Of a stretch of 64,000 nt of DNA, positions 16,756 to 27,261 are shown one piece after another. The position numbers and the translations under genes are program-made. Numbering within the stretch: position 1 is the stretch's first letter; each line of letters opens with the position of its first letter. This DNA is from Veillonellaceae bacterium. Lineage in GTDB: Bacteria; Bacillota_C; Negativicutes; UBA1444. The stretch is taken from positions 62,001-126,000 of the forward strand of contig JAAZNU010000039.1 of the NCBI GenBank assembly GCA_012798135.1, given 5' to 3'. The notes beneath the pieces are model-generated. The model was not told where the DNA came from. It ran no database searches and worked only from the letters and a program-made list of their open reading frames with translations.

Positions 16756-18027
16756 TCAAATTCCAGACCAACAACTGCTTCCCAACTCAGCCGCCCGGTC
16801 CATTTCTTCGGCGGCGCCCAATAGCGCCAGCAGCGAATGTTCGAATGTCAGACCGCCCTGAAGGTAAACAGCATATGGTTCACGTAGCGGTGCATCGGCG
16901 CTCAGTTCGATCGACGAACCCTGAATGAACGTTCCGCCGGCCATCACCACCGGGTCCGCATAACCGGGCATGGGTGCCGGTTCCGGTTTCAGATGGGAAT
17001 CCACCGGGGAATACTTTTGCAAGCCGCGACAAAAGGCCGTCAACTTTTCCGGGGAACGGAGCTCGATTGCCTGAATGATATCCTGACGAACCTGGTCCCA
17101 GGACGGTTGTACTGAATAGCCCTTCGCTGCGAAAAAAGCGGCTGCGAACAATGCGCTTTTCATGGCCTGGGCCGTAGTATGTGGCGCCAGAAATAATCCT
17201 TGATAAAATAAGCGGTACCCTTCCACGAACGATCCCACCTCCGCGCCGATGCCAGGGGCGGTCAATCGGGCCGCGGCCCGCTCCACCAGGTCGCTTCGGC
17301 CAGCAATATAGCCGCCGGTAGGCGCGATGCCGCCACCGGGATTTTTGATCAGGGAGCCGGCGATCAGGTCGGCGCCGACCGCGGTCGGTTCGCAGGTTTC
17401 GGTGAATTCGCCGTAGCAGTTGTCGACCATGACCACGACATCGGGTTTTGCCGCCTTCAGCTCGGCGCAGATTTCGCCAATCCGGGCCACAGACAAGGAT
17501 TGGCGGAGGCTATACCCGCAGGAACGTTGGATCAGCACCAGACGCGTTTCCGGCTTTAAGATATCCCGGAAGGTTTCCGGTCGCTCAATCTGTTCAAAAG
17601 GAGTTTCCCGATACCGGATGCCATATTCGGTCAGGCAGCCCGGTGATGGCGCAGAGGCGCCGATGACCGTACACAGGGTATCATAGGGAGTTCCCGTCAG
17701 CGACAGCAACTCATCACCCGGCCGCAGCGCGCCGAACAGCGCCGTCGCTAACGCATGGGTGCCGGATACGAACTGATTTCGCACCAACGCAGACGGTGCT
17801 TCGAAAATCTCGGCCCAGACAGCATCGAGCTTGTCGCGGCCGTTATCGCCATATCCATAGCCGGTTGTCTGTCGAAAATCATAATCGGAAACCTGATGGG
17901 CCCGAAACGCATCCAAAATTTTCGCGGTGTTTTGCTGGGCAATCTCATCGATCATCTGAAACCGTTCGGCCAATTTCTCCAGGATACTATTCTTGAGGAC
18001 AATGTTTTGGGCAGAAAATCGTTTCAA
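16756..18027 (-). CDS. ynbB: YnbB-like PLP enzyme (methionine gamma-lyase/aluminium-resistance family)
   Basis: The product is 423 aa. The PLP-binding lysine is expected at Lys228 in SLIKNPGGG, with the family segments [11 protein letters not shown] and [11 protein letters not shown] upstream. Members have been annotated as aluminium resistance protein or methionine gamma-lyase; the physiological reaction is not established. TTG 18027 overlaps the hflX stop by 4 bp (TTGA) and follows AGGAAAGGAACC. The hfq-hflX-ynbB order is found in B. subtilis and relatives. Confidence 0.88.
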   Translation of the reverse strand: MKRFSAQNIVLKNSILEKLAERFQMIDEIAQQNTAKILDAFRAHQVSDYDFRQTTGYGYGDNGRDKLDAVWAEIFEAPSALVRNQFVSGTHALATALFGALRPGDELLSLTGTPYDTLCTVIGASAPSPGCLTEYGIRYRETPFEQIERPETFRDILKPETRLVLIQRSCGYSLRQSLSVARIGEICAELKAAKPDVVVMVDNCYGEFTETCEPTAVGADLIAGSLIKNPGGGIAPTGGYIAGRSDLVERAAARLTAPGIGAEVGSFVEGYRLFYQGLFLAPHTTAQAMKSALFAAAFFAAKGYSVQPSWDQVRQDIIQAIELRSPEKLTAFCRGLQKYSPVDSHLKPEPAPMPGYADPVVMAGGTFIQGSSIELSADAPLREPYAVYLQGGLTFEHSLLALLGAAEEMDRAAELGSSCWSGI

Positions 18028-19304
18028 TCTTTTGGTTCCTTTCCTGATATGATAAACGCCGCCAATTGGCCGGCGACTGCCGGTGGCAGCAAAGCCTTCA
18101 CTTCGATTCCTTCCGGCTTGTATTCCTTGGATTGGACTACGGCCTGCTCGAACAACAGGTTCAGTCGTCCGGATTCCTCGTAGGGAATCAGCAGGGTCGC
18201 CGTCTGGTTCAGACGGCCCAACAGTTCATCCATCGCCTCGAACAATGGCTCCAGGCCACTGCCCTCTTTCGCGGAAATTCCCACGGCCCCTGCCTTCCAG
18301 AACAATGGTTGAAATTTGGCCGGGCCGACCAGCGTATCCGTTTTGTTCATCACGGTAATCATCGGTTTATCCGCGGCATCCAGTTCTTTTAAAACCTCAT
18401 ACACGGCTTGGCTTTGCTCCTGCCAGTCAGGCGCACCGGCATCGATCACATGCATCAGGACATCGGCGTAGATCACTTCCTCCAAGGTTGCCCGAAAGGC
18501 GGCAATCAGGGCGTGTGGCAATTTCCGAATAAAGCCGACGGTATCCGCCAATAGAACTTTCCGTCCCGACGGCAGTATCAACAGACGAATCGTGGGGTCT
18601 AAGGTGGCAAACAGTTTGTCTTCCACCAGCACCCCCGCATCGGTCAGCCGGTTCAACAATGTCGATTTCCCGGCATTGGTGTAGCCCACCAGGGCGATGC
18701 ACGGCAGTCCCGACTGTTCCCGCCGTGAGCGATGAACCGCCCGTTGCGCGCAGACCGTTTTAATTTCCTCTTCGATGTCATGAATTTTACTGCGAATCCG
18801 GCGGCGATCCACTTCAAGCTTCGTTTCACCAGGCCCCCGGGTACCAATGCCGCCGCCCAGCCGTGACAAAACCAGCCCCTTACCGCCCAGTCGGGGCAAA
18901 GTATAACGCATCTGCGCAAGTTCCACTTGCAGTTTGCCTTCGTGGGACCGGGCCCGTTGAGCAAAAATATCAAGAATCAGGGCGGTCCGGTCGAGTACCT
19001 TGACTTCCAGCGCCCGTTCCAGATTACGTTGTTGCGCCGGGGAAAGCTGGTCGTCAAAGATGACGGTTGTAGCCTGCGTTTCCGCCTGCAACGCCTTCAG
19101 CTCCTCCAACTTGCCCTTGCCGATGTACGTTGCCGGGTCCGGCGCCTCGCGCCGCTGAATGATACGTCCGACCGTCTCGCCGCCGGCCGTCTCGACCAAT
19201 CGTTCCAGTTCCTGCAACGTTTCCTCGACCTTTTGTGTCTTGTCGATATCTGTGCCGACAATCAGAACCTTATCCTGAACGTTGGCGTCTTGTTGCTCGT
19301 ACAT
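18024..19304 (-). CDS. hflX: GTPase HflX
   Basis: The product is 426 aa. An N-terminal HflX domain with a glycine-rich segment ([13 protein letters not shown]) and helical linker is followed by a GTPase domain with P-loop [14 protein letters not shown] and NKTD. HflX binds the 50S subunit and rescues stalled or heat-damaged ribosomes. ATG 19304 is used; GTG 19310 is possible, and neither has a strong ribosome binding site. A terminator-like hairpin separates it from hfq, so read-through from hfq may be limited. It is coupled to ynbB by a 4-bp overlap. Confidence 0.95.
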   Translation of the reverse strand: MYEQQDANVQDKVLIVGTDIDKTQKVEETLQELERLVETAGGETVGRIIQRREAPDPATYIGKGKLEELKALQAETQATTVIFDDQLSPAQQRNLERALEVKVLDRTALILDIFAQRARSHEGKLQVELAQMRYTLPRLGGKGLVLSRLGGGIGTRGPGETKLEVDRRRIRSKIHDIEEEIKTVCAQRAVHRSRREQSGLPCIALVGYTNAGKSTLLNRLTDAGVLVEDKLFATLDPTIRLLILPSGRKVLLADTVGFIRKLPHALIAAFRATLEEVIYADVLMHVIDAGAPDWQEQSQAVYEVLKELDAADKPMITVMNKTDTLVGPAKFQPLFWKAGAVGISAKEGSGLEPLFEAMDELLGRLNQTATLLIPYEESGRLNLLFEQAVVQSKEYKPEGIEVKALLPPAVAGQLAAFIISGKEPKD

Positions 19305-19311
19305 TATCACA

Positions 19312-19340
19312 GGAAAACCCCAGGCGAAATCACCCGGGGT
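19312..19340 (-). terminator. Terminator or attenuator between hfq and hflX
   Basis: On the minus strand ACCCC and GGGGT arms with an imperfect inner stem precede TTTTCC. The U-run is short, so partial termination is plausible. Confidence 0.45.
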
Positions 19341-19363
19341 CCGTTCTCCTTTCCCGCGCTTTG

Positions 19364-19618
19364 TCAGTCGTTCGACGAATCGTCGCGTCTCTCCATAAAC
19401 ACCGGTTGCAGCGGTCGCATCGGCGTAATGGTGGAGATGGCGTGTTTATAGACCAACTGCTGCTTGCCCTCGTTCTCCAGAATCACCGTGAAACTGTCGA
19501 ATCCCCGCACGGAACCGCGCAACTGAAATCCGTTGGCTAGGTAAACGATTACCGGAATATTTTCCTTGCGAATCTGGTTCAAAAAACTATCCTGCAAATT
19601 CAACAGTTTAACGGTCAT
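19364..19618 (-). CDS. hfq: RNA chaperone Hfq
   Basis: The product is 84 aa with the Sm1 motif opening [17 protein letters not shown] and the Sm2 motif YKHAISTI. The acidic C-terminal tail is short. It forms hexameric rings that bind sRNAs and mRNAs. GGAGGTG precedes ATG 19618. It follows miaA, as in many bacteria, and has a recognisable promoter overlapping the end of miaA. Confidence 0.97.
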   Translation of the reverse strand: MTVKLLNLQDSFLNQIRKENIPVIVYLANGFQLRGSVRGFDSFTVILENEGKQQLVYKHAISTITPMRPLQPVFMERRDDSSND

Positions 19619-19648
19619 AGAGCACCTCCGCCAAATGATTCCATTCCT

Positions 19649-19677
19649 ATTCTACTTGATTGAAAATTTTTCCGCAA
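19649..19677 (-). promoter_or_regulatory. Candidate sigma-A promoter for hfq
   Basis: -35 TTGCGG (19672-19677) and -10 TAGAAT (19649-19654) have a 17-bp spacer. It lies at the 3' end of miaA, 30 bp before the hfq start. Confidence 0.55.
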
Positions 19678-20587
19678 CCTGCCGTTCCGCAGTCGCAAAT
19701 GCCGTTGACAGAGTTTCGTCGTCGGCCGATCGCTCCAGCCAGAAAACATAAGGCATCCGCCGAAACCAGGTCAGCTGGCGTTTGGCGTAGCGCCGACTCG
19801 ACTGTTTAATCCGTTCAACGGCGTCCGCAAGCGATATCCGGTCCTGAAAATGATCGATCAATTCTTTATAACCGATCGCCTGCAAGGCTGTCGACGTTTC
19901 GGGTAAATCCATCCGCCATATGACCTGTGCTTCCTCCACAAGCCCGTCCGCCAGCATCCGGTCCACCCGCGCATCGATCCGTCGGTAAAGCGATGGCCGT
20001 TCCATGTCTATTCCGAAAACCAGGCATTCATACAGCAGACCTTGCCGGCTGGCGGCTTTGTCTTGGGAAATCGGCCGTTCCTCAGCCGCCAAAACCTCCA
20101 AAGCCCGCAAAATCCGTTTGCGGTCATGCGGATGAATCCTCGCCGCCGCGGCCGGGTCCTGCCGATCCAGTCGCTCGTGCAAAGCCGCCGTGTCCGCTGC
20201 GTCGGCCGGGAGTGCGGCTTCCGGCTGCCCGCTTCGGGGTGTCGGATTAAACCGATATCCCTCCAGCAGGGCCTGCACGTACAGCCCGGTTCCACCGACC
20301 AACAGCGGAATCTTGCCCCGGTGATTGATGTCGGCGATGGCCTCACCAGCCAGTTTTTGAAAATCGACCACCGAAAAACTCTCGCCAGGATCACGGATGT
20401 CGATCAGGTGATGCGCAATCCGGCGCCGGTCCGCCGGCGAAGGCTTGGCCGTGCCGATATCCAGGCCGCGATACACGCACATCGAATCGCCCGAAATGAT
20501 TTCACAATCGAACCGTTGGGCCAACTGCATGGCAAGGTCGCTCTTCCCTACTGCCGTCGGGCCGACGACCACAATCAGACGATTCAA
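19652..20587 (-). CDS. miaA: tRNA dimethylallyltransferase MiaA
   Basis: The product is 311 aa. The P-loop GPTAVGKS opens the protein, and SGDSMCVYRG, DIGTAKP and LVGGTGLYVQALL are family hallmarks. It adds the isopentenyl group to A37 of tRNAs reading UNN codons; MiaB, encoded 5 kb upstream in the same direction, then methylthiolates it. TTG 20587 follows AAGGAGG and overlaps the upstream methyltransferase stop (TTGA). Confidence 0.97.
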   Translation of the reverse strand: MNRLIVVVGPTAVGKSDLAMQLAQRFDCEIISGDSMCVYRGLDIGTAKPSPADRRRIAHHLIDIRDPGESFSVVDFQKLAGEAIADINHRGKIPLLVGGTGLYVQALLEGYRFNPTPRSGQPEAALPADAADTAALHERLDRQDPAAAARIHPHDRKRILRALEVLAAEERPISQDKAASRQGLLYECLVFGIDMERPSLYRRIDARVDRMLADGLVEEAQVIWRMDLPETSTALQAIGYKELIDHFQDRISLADAVERIKQSSRRYAKRQLTWFRRMPYVFWLERSADDETLSTAFATAERQVAEKFSIK

Positions 20588-21381
20588 CCCAGTTCCTCCT
20601 TGCGCAATATCCCGTATTGAACGGAACTATAACGACCGCCGACAATCTCGCCGATGCCGAGGCGTTCGAATTCCCGGCTTCCCTGACTTTCCTTGACCAC
20701 GACCCGCAATCTGGCCACCCGGAGGGCATCCCGGATCGCCGCCTGGTTCAGGGGGGCAGCATCGGCAAAATTACGTAATGGCTGAATTCCGCAGCTGGTT
20801 GCCTGGGGCCGGCGAAACATGGGGTCAAAGTAAACGACATCAAAGGAATCGTCGGGCAGACCTGCCAAATACTCCTGGTGGTTAGCCCGTCGGACTTGGA
20901 TCCGCCGGGCGGCCTGTCGGATCTGCTCTCGGGCATCGGAATCCGGGGACTGCATCGCCAGCAACCCCCAGCGGGTCAAGGCGGCAATGACCGGCGCTGC
21001 TTCCAGACCCAAGACCATCCCGGCATCGCCGACAATAAAGGCGGCCACCAAGGCATCGGCGGCCAGGCCCAGCGTACAGTCCAGAACTGACATCCCCGAT
21101 GCCAGATTCATGGCCTGGATCATCGGATCATGGCCGGTGCGAAGAATGTTCAGGATTCGCAGTTCCGACATTCCCCGGTGAAAGAAAAAGCGAGTCCCGT
21201 CTTGGTAAACAACCGGCTGTCCCTGTTCCAGCACTATGACACAGGACGTCTGAAATTCCTCCTGAATGATGGCCAGCGGACGGCCCCGTCGTTCGACATA
21301 GTCGGCGCCGATTTCCCTAGCCAGCCGCTCCGCCAGTTCCACATCCGCCAACAATGCACGCAGCGATGTCGTAACAATCAT
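20584..21381 (-). CDS. Class I SAM-dependent methyltransferase (RsmJ-like)
   Basis: The product is 265 aa. The SAM-binding fold is marked by VLDCTLGLAADAL (motif I) and VVYFDPMF (catalytic DPxF-type motif). It begins MIVTTS, like a conserved Bacillota group distantly related to the rRNA methyltransferase RsmJ. A DPMF rather than DPP motif leaves the target base open. It is translationally coupled on both sides: ATGA with mutL and TTGA with miaA. This places an uncharacterised methyltransferase in a mismatch-repair/tRNA-modification operon. Confidence 0.8.
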   Translation of the reverse strand: MIVTTSLRALLADVELAERLAREIGADYVERRGRPLAIIQEEFQTSCVIVLEQGQPVVYQDGTRFFFHRGMSELRILNILRTGHDPMIQAMNLASGMSVLDCTLGLAADALVAAFIVGDAGMVLGLEAAPVIAALTRWGLLAMQSPDSDAREQIRQAARRIQVRRANHQEYLAGLPDDSFDVVYFDPMFRRPQATSCGIQPLRNFADAAPLNQAAIRDALRVARLRVVVKESQGSREFERLGIGEIVGGRYSSVQYGILRKEELG

Positions 21382-23207
21382 AGCCGTTTGAACAAACGGG
21401 CCAGATCTTTTTCTGAAAACCGGATCAGGGTGGGACGGCCATGCGGGCAGGTATACGGACGTTCCGCCTTCATCAGGTCATCCAGCAGTCCCTGCATCTG
21501 CGGCTGGTTCAAATATTGTCCCGCCCGGACCGCCATATGGCAGGCGGCGGTTTCGATCCATAATTGCCGAAAGGATTCGGGGTCGGGAGTTTTCAAGGTC
21601 AGCGCCGACGACAGTATTTGGTGGAACAACGCTTCCGCTTCTTCCGGCGGAATATGTGTCGGTAGCTCGGCAATCCGGACTGAAGCGGGTCCGACCCAAT
21701 CATATACGAAGCCCAACCCGGCCAGTTCCTGAACATAAGTTTCCGCAGCCTGAACTTCCAGCGGGTCCAAATCAACCACCCGGGGAATCAACAAAGTCTG
21801 AAAAGCCGACGGGGCCTGCTTTTGTGTCAGCAGATCAAACAACAACCGCTCGTGCGCGGCATGCTGGTCCACTATATACAGATCTTCCCCATCCGTCGCC
21901 AGAATATAGCAGCGCGCGTATTGCGTCAATGCCTTGAGACAGCTGCCTGCAGCCGGCTGGTTTACGACCGGGGTCCTTTCCTGATTCAGGGCTGGCTGGC
22001 CCGGTTCGCGGTTGTCCGTGAAGAAGGAAGGCGCCGGCAATATTTCCGGGCTCTCCCCGCTGGAATCCGCAGGGTCGTCGGCGCTGACCGTCGTGCTGAA
22101 TTCCAGCGTGGCCTGGGTCACCGCCGTCGTTTCCTGAACAAAAGCAACGTCATACTGCGGGCGATAAACGGTATGGTCAAACGCGGCAGCCACAGCGGCT
22201 GCCGGCCGGTCCGACGACAGCAGTACTTCCTTCAGTGCGGAATGGACCGCCCGAAACACCGCCCGTTCATCCTGAAACTTCACTTCGGCCTTCTGCGGAT
22301 GCACGTTGACATCCACCAGCTGCGGCGCCAGATGAAGTTGCAGGGCGACCAGCGGGTAACTGCCCACCGGCAGCAGGGACTGATAGGCGTTATCCACGGC
22401 CCGGTTCAACATGCGGCTGCCGATGACCCGCCGGTTCACAGAGAAACTCTGCCACTGCCGCGACCCTTTGCGAACCGTGGGGCGGGCTGCATAACCGGTG
22501 ATCCGGATGCCATCCTGTTGGTAATCGACCGGATATAACAATTGCAGCGTATCCGGGCCATATAATGCGGACAATGTATCAGAAAGCCGACCGGTCCCGG
22601 GAGTATGCAAGGTGATTCGATCATTGTTGCTCAGACGAAAGGTAACGTCGGGACGCGAAATGGCCAACCGTACTACGGCATCATGGATATGAGCGCTTTC
22701 CGCTGCCGGCGTTTTCATGAATTTCAGCCGCGCCGGCGTATTGAAAAACAGATCGCCCACCATCACCACCGTGCCAATTTCGGCGCCGCATTCCAACACA
22801 TCGAGCAGTTGGCCGCCCGACATTTCCAGCCGGGTTCCGAACGTCACCGCCGGTTGGCGGCTGATTAGCTGAAATCTTGAAACGGAGGCAATGCTGGGCA
22901 ACGCTTCGCCGCGAAATCCCAGGGAACCGACAGTCACCAGTTCGTCGGCGCTACGGATTTTGCTGGTCGCATGGCGCAATACGGCCATTTTCACATCGGT
23001 GGCCGACATGCCGCAGCCATCGTCGCGCACGACAATTTTTCCCACGCCGCCGGCCGAAATTTCCACTTCAATTCGCCGAGCACCCGCATCCAACGAGTTC
23101 TCTACCAATTCCTTCACCACGGAAGAAGGTCGGTCAATAACTTCCCCGGCGGCAATTTTATTGATTGATTGATCATCCAATAGCGCAATGATCGTCGAGG
23201 TTGTCAC
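21378..23207 (-). CDS. mutL: DNA mismatch repair protein MutL
   Basis: The product is 609 aa. The GHKL ATPase motifs are NSLDAGA (38-43), DDGCGM (62-67) and GFRGEAL (98-103). The C-terminal endonuclease motif is DQHAAHE (447-453), but the final Glu of DQHA-x2-E-x4-E is Asp458. ACHMAVRAG and CPHGRP near the end are the other zinc/endonuclease motifs. It should nick the nascent strand after MutS recognition; no MutH is expected in this group. GTG 23207 follows CAGGAGG and overlaps the mutS stop. Confidence 0.97.
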   Translation of the reverse strand: MTTSTIIALLDDQSINKIAAGEVIDRPSSVVKELVENSLDAGARRIEVEISAGGVGKIVVRDDGCGMSATDVKMAVLRHATSKIRSADELVTVGSLGFRGEALPSIASVSRFQLISRQPAVTFGTRLEMSGGQLLDVLECGAEIGTVVMVGDLFFNTPARLKFMKTPAAESAHIHDAVVRLAISRPDVTFRLSNNDRITLHTPGTGRLSDTLSALYGPDTLQLLYPVDYQQDGIRITGYAARPTVRKGSRQWQSFSVNRRVIGSRMLNRAVDNAYQSLLPVGSYPLVALQLHLAPQLVDVNVHPQKAEVKFQDERAVFRAVHSALKEVLLSSDRPAAAVAAAFDHTVYRPQYDVAFVQETTAVTQATLEFSTTVSADDPADSSGESPEILPAPSFFTDNREPGQPALNQERTPVVNQPAAGSCLKALTQYARCYILATDGEDLYIVDQHAAHERLLFDLLTQKQAPSAFQTLLIPRVVDLDPLEVQAAETYVQELAGLGFVYDWVGPASVRIAELPTHIPPEEAEALFHQILSSALTLKTPDPESFRQLWIETAACHMAVRAGQYLNQPQMQGLLDDLMKAERPYTCPHGRPTLIRFSEKDLARLFKRL

Positions 23208-25792
23208 AACTTACCGGCCTCCTGTTTCGCCTGGAGATTCAATTTATGCAGCACGTTCAGAGCTTCCAGCGGCGTTAGCGTCATCACGTCGATGGCCAGC
23301 AGTTCATCCGCCAACGTCGACCGAAACAACGACAACGCGGCTTCCGGTTCCGCCGTTTTACCCGCCGGCGTAGCCGGAACACAGGCAGCCTCCTTTTCAA
23401 TTTGCGCCAGCAATTCCTGAGCCCGTTCCACAACTTTCACCGGCAATCCGGCCAACTTGGCGACGTGGATTCCATAACTCTTGTCGGCGCCGCCGGCGAC
23501 CACGCGGCGCAGAAACACCACATCATTGCCCCGTTCTTTGACGGCCATGGAAAAATTTTGAATACCCGTTCGCCATTCCGCCAGACAGGTCAATTCATGA
23601 TAGTGCGTGGCAAAAATAGTTTTAGCATGAATTCGGTCTTTAATGTATTCCACCACGGCCCGGGCGATGCTCATGCCGTCGAAGGTACTGGTCCCCCGGC
23701 CGATCTCATCAAGAATGATCAAGCTGCGGGCTGTCGCATGCTTTAATATCTGCGACACTTCGTTCATTTCCAGCATAAACGTGGACTGCCCCGTGGCCAG
23801 GTCATCGCTGGCCCCGACCCGGGTGAAAATCCGGTCCACCGGCGAAATAAATGCCTCCCGCGCCGGAATGAACGATCCGGCCTGGGCCATCAGCGTCAGC
23901 AATGCCACCTGCCGCATATAAGTCGATTTGCCGGCCATGTTCGGTCCGGTCAGGATCATCACTTCACACTCGCTCGAATCCAGCACCGTATCATTGGGCA
24001 CAAAGATTTCGCCGGCCAAGAGGCGTTCCACCACCGGATGGCGACCGTCCCGAATGTCAATTCGCCGATCATCCGTCAGTTCGGGGCGGATATAGCGGTG
24101 ATTCGCTGCCGCTTCAGCGAATGACAGCAGACAATCCAGAACGGCCAAACTGCGAGCCGTTCCCTGGATCTCCCGCAATTGTTTCTGAATGAAATCCCGT
24201 ACCGTGCAAAACAGATGATATTCAATATTGATGATCTTCTCCTGGGCACCCAGGATTTTGGTTTCAAATTCCTTGAGTTCCGGCGTGATATATCGTTCCG
24301 CATTGACCAGCGTCTGTTTGCGGACATAGTAGGCCGGCACGGCTGTCGTATTGGCGTGCGTAACTTCGATATAATAGCCGAACACTTTGTTGTAACTGAT
24401 TTTCAGGGATTTGATACCGGTGCTTTCCCGTTCCCGGGCCTCCAGATCCTGTACCCACTGCCGGCTGTCGCGCGACAGGCTGCGCAATTCGTCAAGTTCC
24501 AGATCATACCCGTCGCGGATGAAGCCGCCTTCGCGTACGGAAAACGGCGGCGAATCGGCAATGGCCGCGCTGATCATTTCCGCGCAATCGGCATGGGTGG
24601 CCATAGTCAGACCAATCTCCGACAACGCGGCAGTATTAAAACCACACAAAACCTGCTTCAATTCCGGCAAAATCTCGAATGAGCTGCGCAAGGCCGCCAA
24701 GTCCCGGGCATTGGCGCTGCCGACTTCAATGCGGGTCAAAATTCGTTCCAGATCATACACGGATTTCAGGCGATCCCGCAATATCTGCCGGGTTGCCGGA
24801 GTATTGAGCAATTCCTCCACGGCGTCCTGGCGACGCCGGATAGCCAGCAGATTCAGCAATGGCGCCTCCAGCCACTGGCGCAACAGCCGTCCCCCCATGG
24901 CCGTGATCGTGTAGTCCAGCACGCCGAGCAGACTGCCACGTTTTGAACCATCTCGCATATTGCGGGTGATTTCCAGGTTGCGCAGCGTCGTTGCATCCAG
25001 CATGAGGACATCCTGCAGCCGAAATCGCGTCAACTGGTTCACATGCGACAAATCGCTCTTCAACGTCTGATGCAGATATTGCAGCAACTGCCCCACTGCT
25101 GCCAGGGCCGCGGGTTCTGTCGGGATCTCTCCGCCTGTAAAATGTTTTGCCGGCAATTCCCGCCAATAATCCGCTGTCGCATTGGCAAAATTGGTGACTG
25201 TGCACCCGAGCAGACGGGCCTGCAGGAAACGTTCGATTTCATTCCAGCGGTCCAGCTTGCCGGTAATCACAAGTTCGGCCGGCGCGAAACGGGAAAGTTG
25301 ATTGAGTAACGCGGCGTACCGCTCGGCCTCCCCGAACAGCGACCACAGGAACTCGCCGGTGGAAACATCGGCGGCCGCCAGGGCCAGTTCAGGACCCTCT
25401 TCATAAATCAGGGCGATGTAATTATTGCCACGCTCGGTCAGAGCGGTTTCGGACAGAATCGTTCCCGGCGTTACCACCCGAACGACTTCCCGCTTGACAA
25501 TGCCTTTCGCTTGCCGGGGATCCTCCATCTGTTCGCAAATGGCGACGCGATATCCTTTGGCGATGAGGCGGGTCAAATAGCCGTCCACGGCATGGTAAGG
25601 AACGCCGCACATCGGGACGCGAACGTTGTTGCCGGCCTCCCGGGAAGTCAGGGTGATTTCCAGTTCGCGCGCCGCCAACTCGGCATCGTCAAAAAACAGT
25701 TCGTAAAAATCACCCAGGCGGAACATCAACAGATCCTGGGGATGCTGTTTTTTTACCTCGCGATATTGTTCCATCATGGGAGTATAATTCAA
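23204..25792 (-). CDS. mutS: DNA mismatch repair protein MutS
   Basis: The product is 862 aa with the complete MutS layout. The mismatch-reading N-terminal motif contains DFYELFF, followed by connector, lever and clamp domains and an ABC ATPase with Walker A GPNMAGKST near residue 615 and TTFATHYHEL-type motif ATHYHEL. TTG 25792 is the likely start, overlapping the miaB stop; ATG 25777 is an alternative. Together with MutL it forms the post-replicative repair system, of particular interest because PolC in this window lacks its exonuclease domain. Confidence 0.97.
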   Translation of the reverse strand: MNYTPMMEQYREVKKQHPQDLLMFRLGDFYELFFDDAELAARELEITLTSREAGNNVRVPMCGVPYHAVDGYLTRLIAKGYRVAICEQMEDPRQAKGIVKREVVRVVTPGTILSETALTERGNNYIALIYEEGPELALAAADVSTGEFLWSLFGEAERYAALLNQLSRFAPAELVITGKLDRWNEIERFLQARLLGCTVTNFANATADYWRELPAKHFTGGEIPTEPAALAAVGQLLQYLHQTLKSDLSHVNQLTRFRLQDVLMLDATTLRNLEITRNMRDGSKRGSLLGVLDYTITAMGGRLLRQWLEAPLLNLLAIRRRQDAVEELLNTPATRQILRDRLKSVYDLERILTRIEVGSANARDLAALRSSFEILPELKQVLCGFNTAALSEIGLTMATHADCAEMISAAIADSPPFSVREGGFIRDGYDLELDELRSLSRDSRQWVQDLEARERESTGIKSLKISYNKVFGYYIEVTHANTTAVPAYYVRKQTLVNAERYITPELKEFETKILGAQEKIINIEYHLFCTVRDFIQKQLREIQGTARSLAVLDCLLSFAEAAANHRYIRPELTDDRRIDIRDGRHPVVERLLAGEIFVPNDTVLDSSECEVMILTGPNMAGKSTYMRQVALLTLMAQAGSFIPAREAFISPVDRIFTRVGASDDLATGQSTFMLEMNEVSQILKHATARSLIILDEIGRGTSTFDGMSIARAVVEYIKDRIHAKTIFATHYHELTCLAEWRTGIQNFSMAVKERGNDVVFLRRVVAGGADKSYGIHVAKLAGLPVKVVERAQELLAQIEKEAACVPATPAGKTAEPEAALSLFRSTLADELLAIDVMTLTPLEALNVLHKLNLQAKQEAGKL

Positions 25793-27132
25793 GGCAGCAT
25801 CCCGTTCCTTTCCGAAACTGCGATTCCCTTGAGCAAAAAAGTCTGGGCGGAAGTTAGCCGAACCTGACGGAAAACGCCCGGGCGATCATCCGGTTCGGTT
25901 GGCCAAAGAACGAGTTTATTCTGCACCGTCCGACCGGAGTAGACGGCGGGGTCGGTTTTGCTCGGCCCATCCGCCAATACTTCAACGGTTCTGTCCAGCC
26001 AGCGTTCATTGGCCTGCAGGCTGATCGCGTTCTGTCGGGACATCAGCTGTTGCAGTCGGGCCTGCTTTACGGACTGAGCCACTTGCGGTTCGAGTGTTGC
26101 CGCCGGAGTCCCGGAGCGCTTGGAATACAGGAACGTAAAAGCGGCATCGAACTTCATTTCATCGATAAAGTGCAAGGTTTCCTCAAACATGGCGTCAGTT
26201 TCCCCCGGGAAGCCCACAATCAGGTCAGTGGTGAGACTGACCTCGGGGAGGACGGCCCGTAGTTTCTCCACGTGGGTCCGATATTCCGCAGTCGTATACC
26301 GTCGATTCATACGCCGCAAAATTTCATCGCAGCCTGATTGCACCGGCAGATGCAAGTGTGCGCAGATATTTTTGCCGGCGGCCATGACCTGAATCAACTC
26401 CTCGCCGAAATCCTTCGGATGAGAGGTCATGAACCGGATACGGCGAATTCCGGGAATCTGGTCCACTTCCGACAACAGGCGGGGAAAATTCCATGAATCA
26501 GACAAATTTTTTCCGTACGAATTGACATTCTGCCCAAGGAGGGTGACTTCCCTGCCACCAGCCGCAGCAAATTCGCGGGCTTCCTCCAGAATGGCTTCCG
26601 GCCGACGGCTCCGCTCCCGACCGCGGACATAGGGCACAATGCAATAACTGCAAAAATTGTCGCAACCATACATGACAGGGATCCATGCGCTGACGCCGGT
26701 ATGGCGTCGGGGGCCCGTCAGATCAGTCAGGCCATCTTCCATGTGCGGCTGTAATTCCACCAGGCGCCGTTTCTGCTGCTTCCCCTGTAGAATTTCCGCC
26801 AACCGGTCGACATTTTGCGTTCCCAGCACGATATCCACATGCGGAGCTCGGCGGAAAATCGCCTCCTGGTCTTTTTGCGCGAGACAACCGGCAATAATGA
26901 TAACGCATTCCGGATTTATTTGTTTAACCCGCTTCAGCGCGCCAATACGGCCGAAAATCCGATTCTCGGCACTTTCGCGCACGCAACAGGTATTTAAGAC
27001 AATAACATCCGCCTGCTCCTCCAGTTCGACTGGGACGCATTCCAGGCTATCGAGCTGGGCGGCGATTCGTTCGGAATCGCTCAGATTCATCTGGCAACCG
27101 AAACTTTCAATATGATACGTGTGGATATTCAT
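25789..27132 (-). CDS. miaB: tRNA-2-methylthio-N6-dimethylallyladenosine synthase MiaB
   Basis: The product is 447 aa. An N-terminal UPF0004 domain holds three cluster cysteines (SFGCQMN, NTCCVRE, AGCLAQ). The radical SAM motif is CDNFCSYC, and a TRAM domain closes the protein. It attaches the methylthio group to i6A37 made by MiaA. ATG 27132 follows AAAGGAG. It is the first gene of the miaB-mutS-mutL-methyltransferase-miaA run, in which every junction overlaps. Confidence 0.97.
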   Translation of the reverse strand: MNIHTYHIESFGCQMNLSDSERIAAQLDSLECVPVELEEQADVIVLNTCCVRESAENRIFGRIGALKRVKQINPECVIIIAGCLAQKDQEAIFRRAPHVDIVLGTQNVDRLAEILQGKQQKRRLVELQPHMEDGLTDLTGPRRHTGVSAWIPVMYGCDNFCSYCIVPYVRGRERSRRPEAILEEAREFAAAGGREVTLLGQNVNSYGKNLSDSWNFPRLLSEVDQIPGIRRIRFMTSHPKDFGEELIQVMAAGKNICAHLHLPVQSGCDEILRRMNRRYTTAEYRTHVEKLRAVLPEVSLTTDLIVGFPGETDAMFEETLHFIDEMKFDAAFTFLYSKRSGTPAATLEPQVAQSVKQARLQQLMSRQNAISLQANERWLDRTVEVLADGPSKTDPAVYSGRTVQNKLVLWPTEPDDRPGVFRQVRLTSAQTFLLKGIAVSERNGMLP

Positions 27133-27261
27133 GCAGACTCCTTTCGCAATAAGTTTACAAATACAAATTCGCTCTCCCAGCTGACGCCGGCAGAGCGGAT
27201 AAACTGTTCACTCGTTAAGGCTTTTCGGCGGAATGGCACTCAGGAAATACGAAACAGGGAC

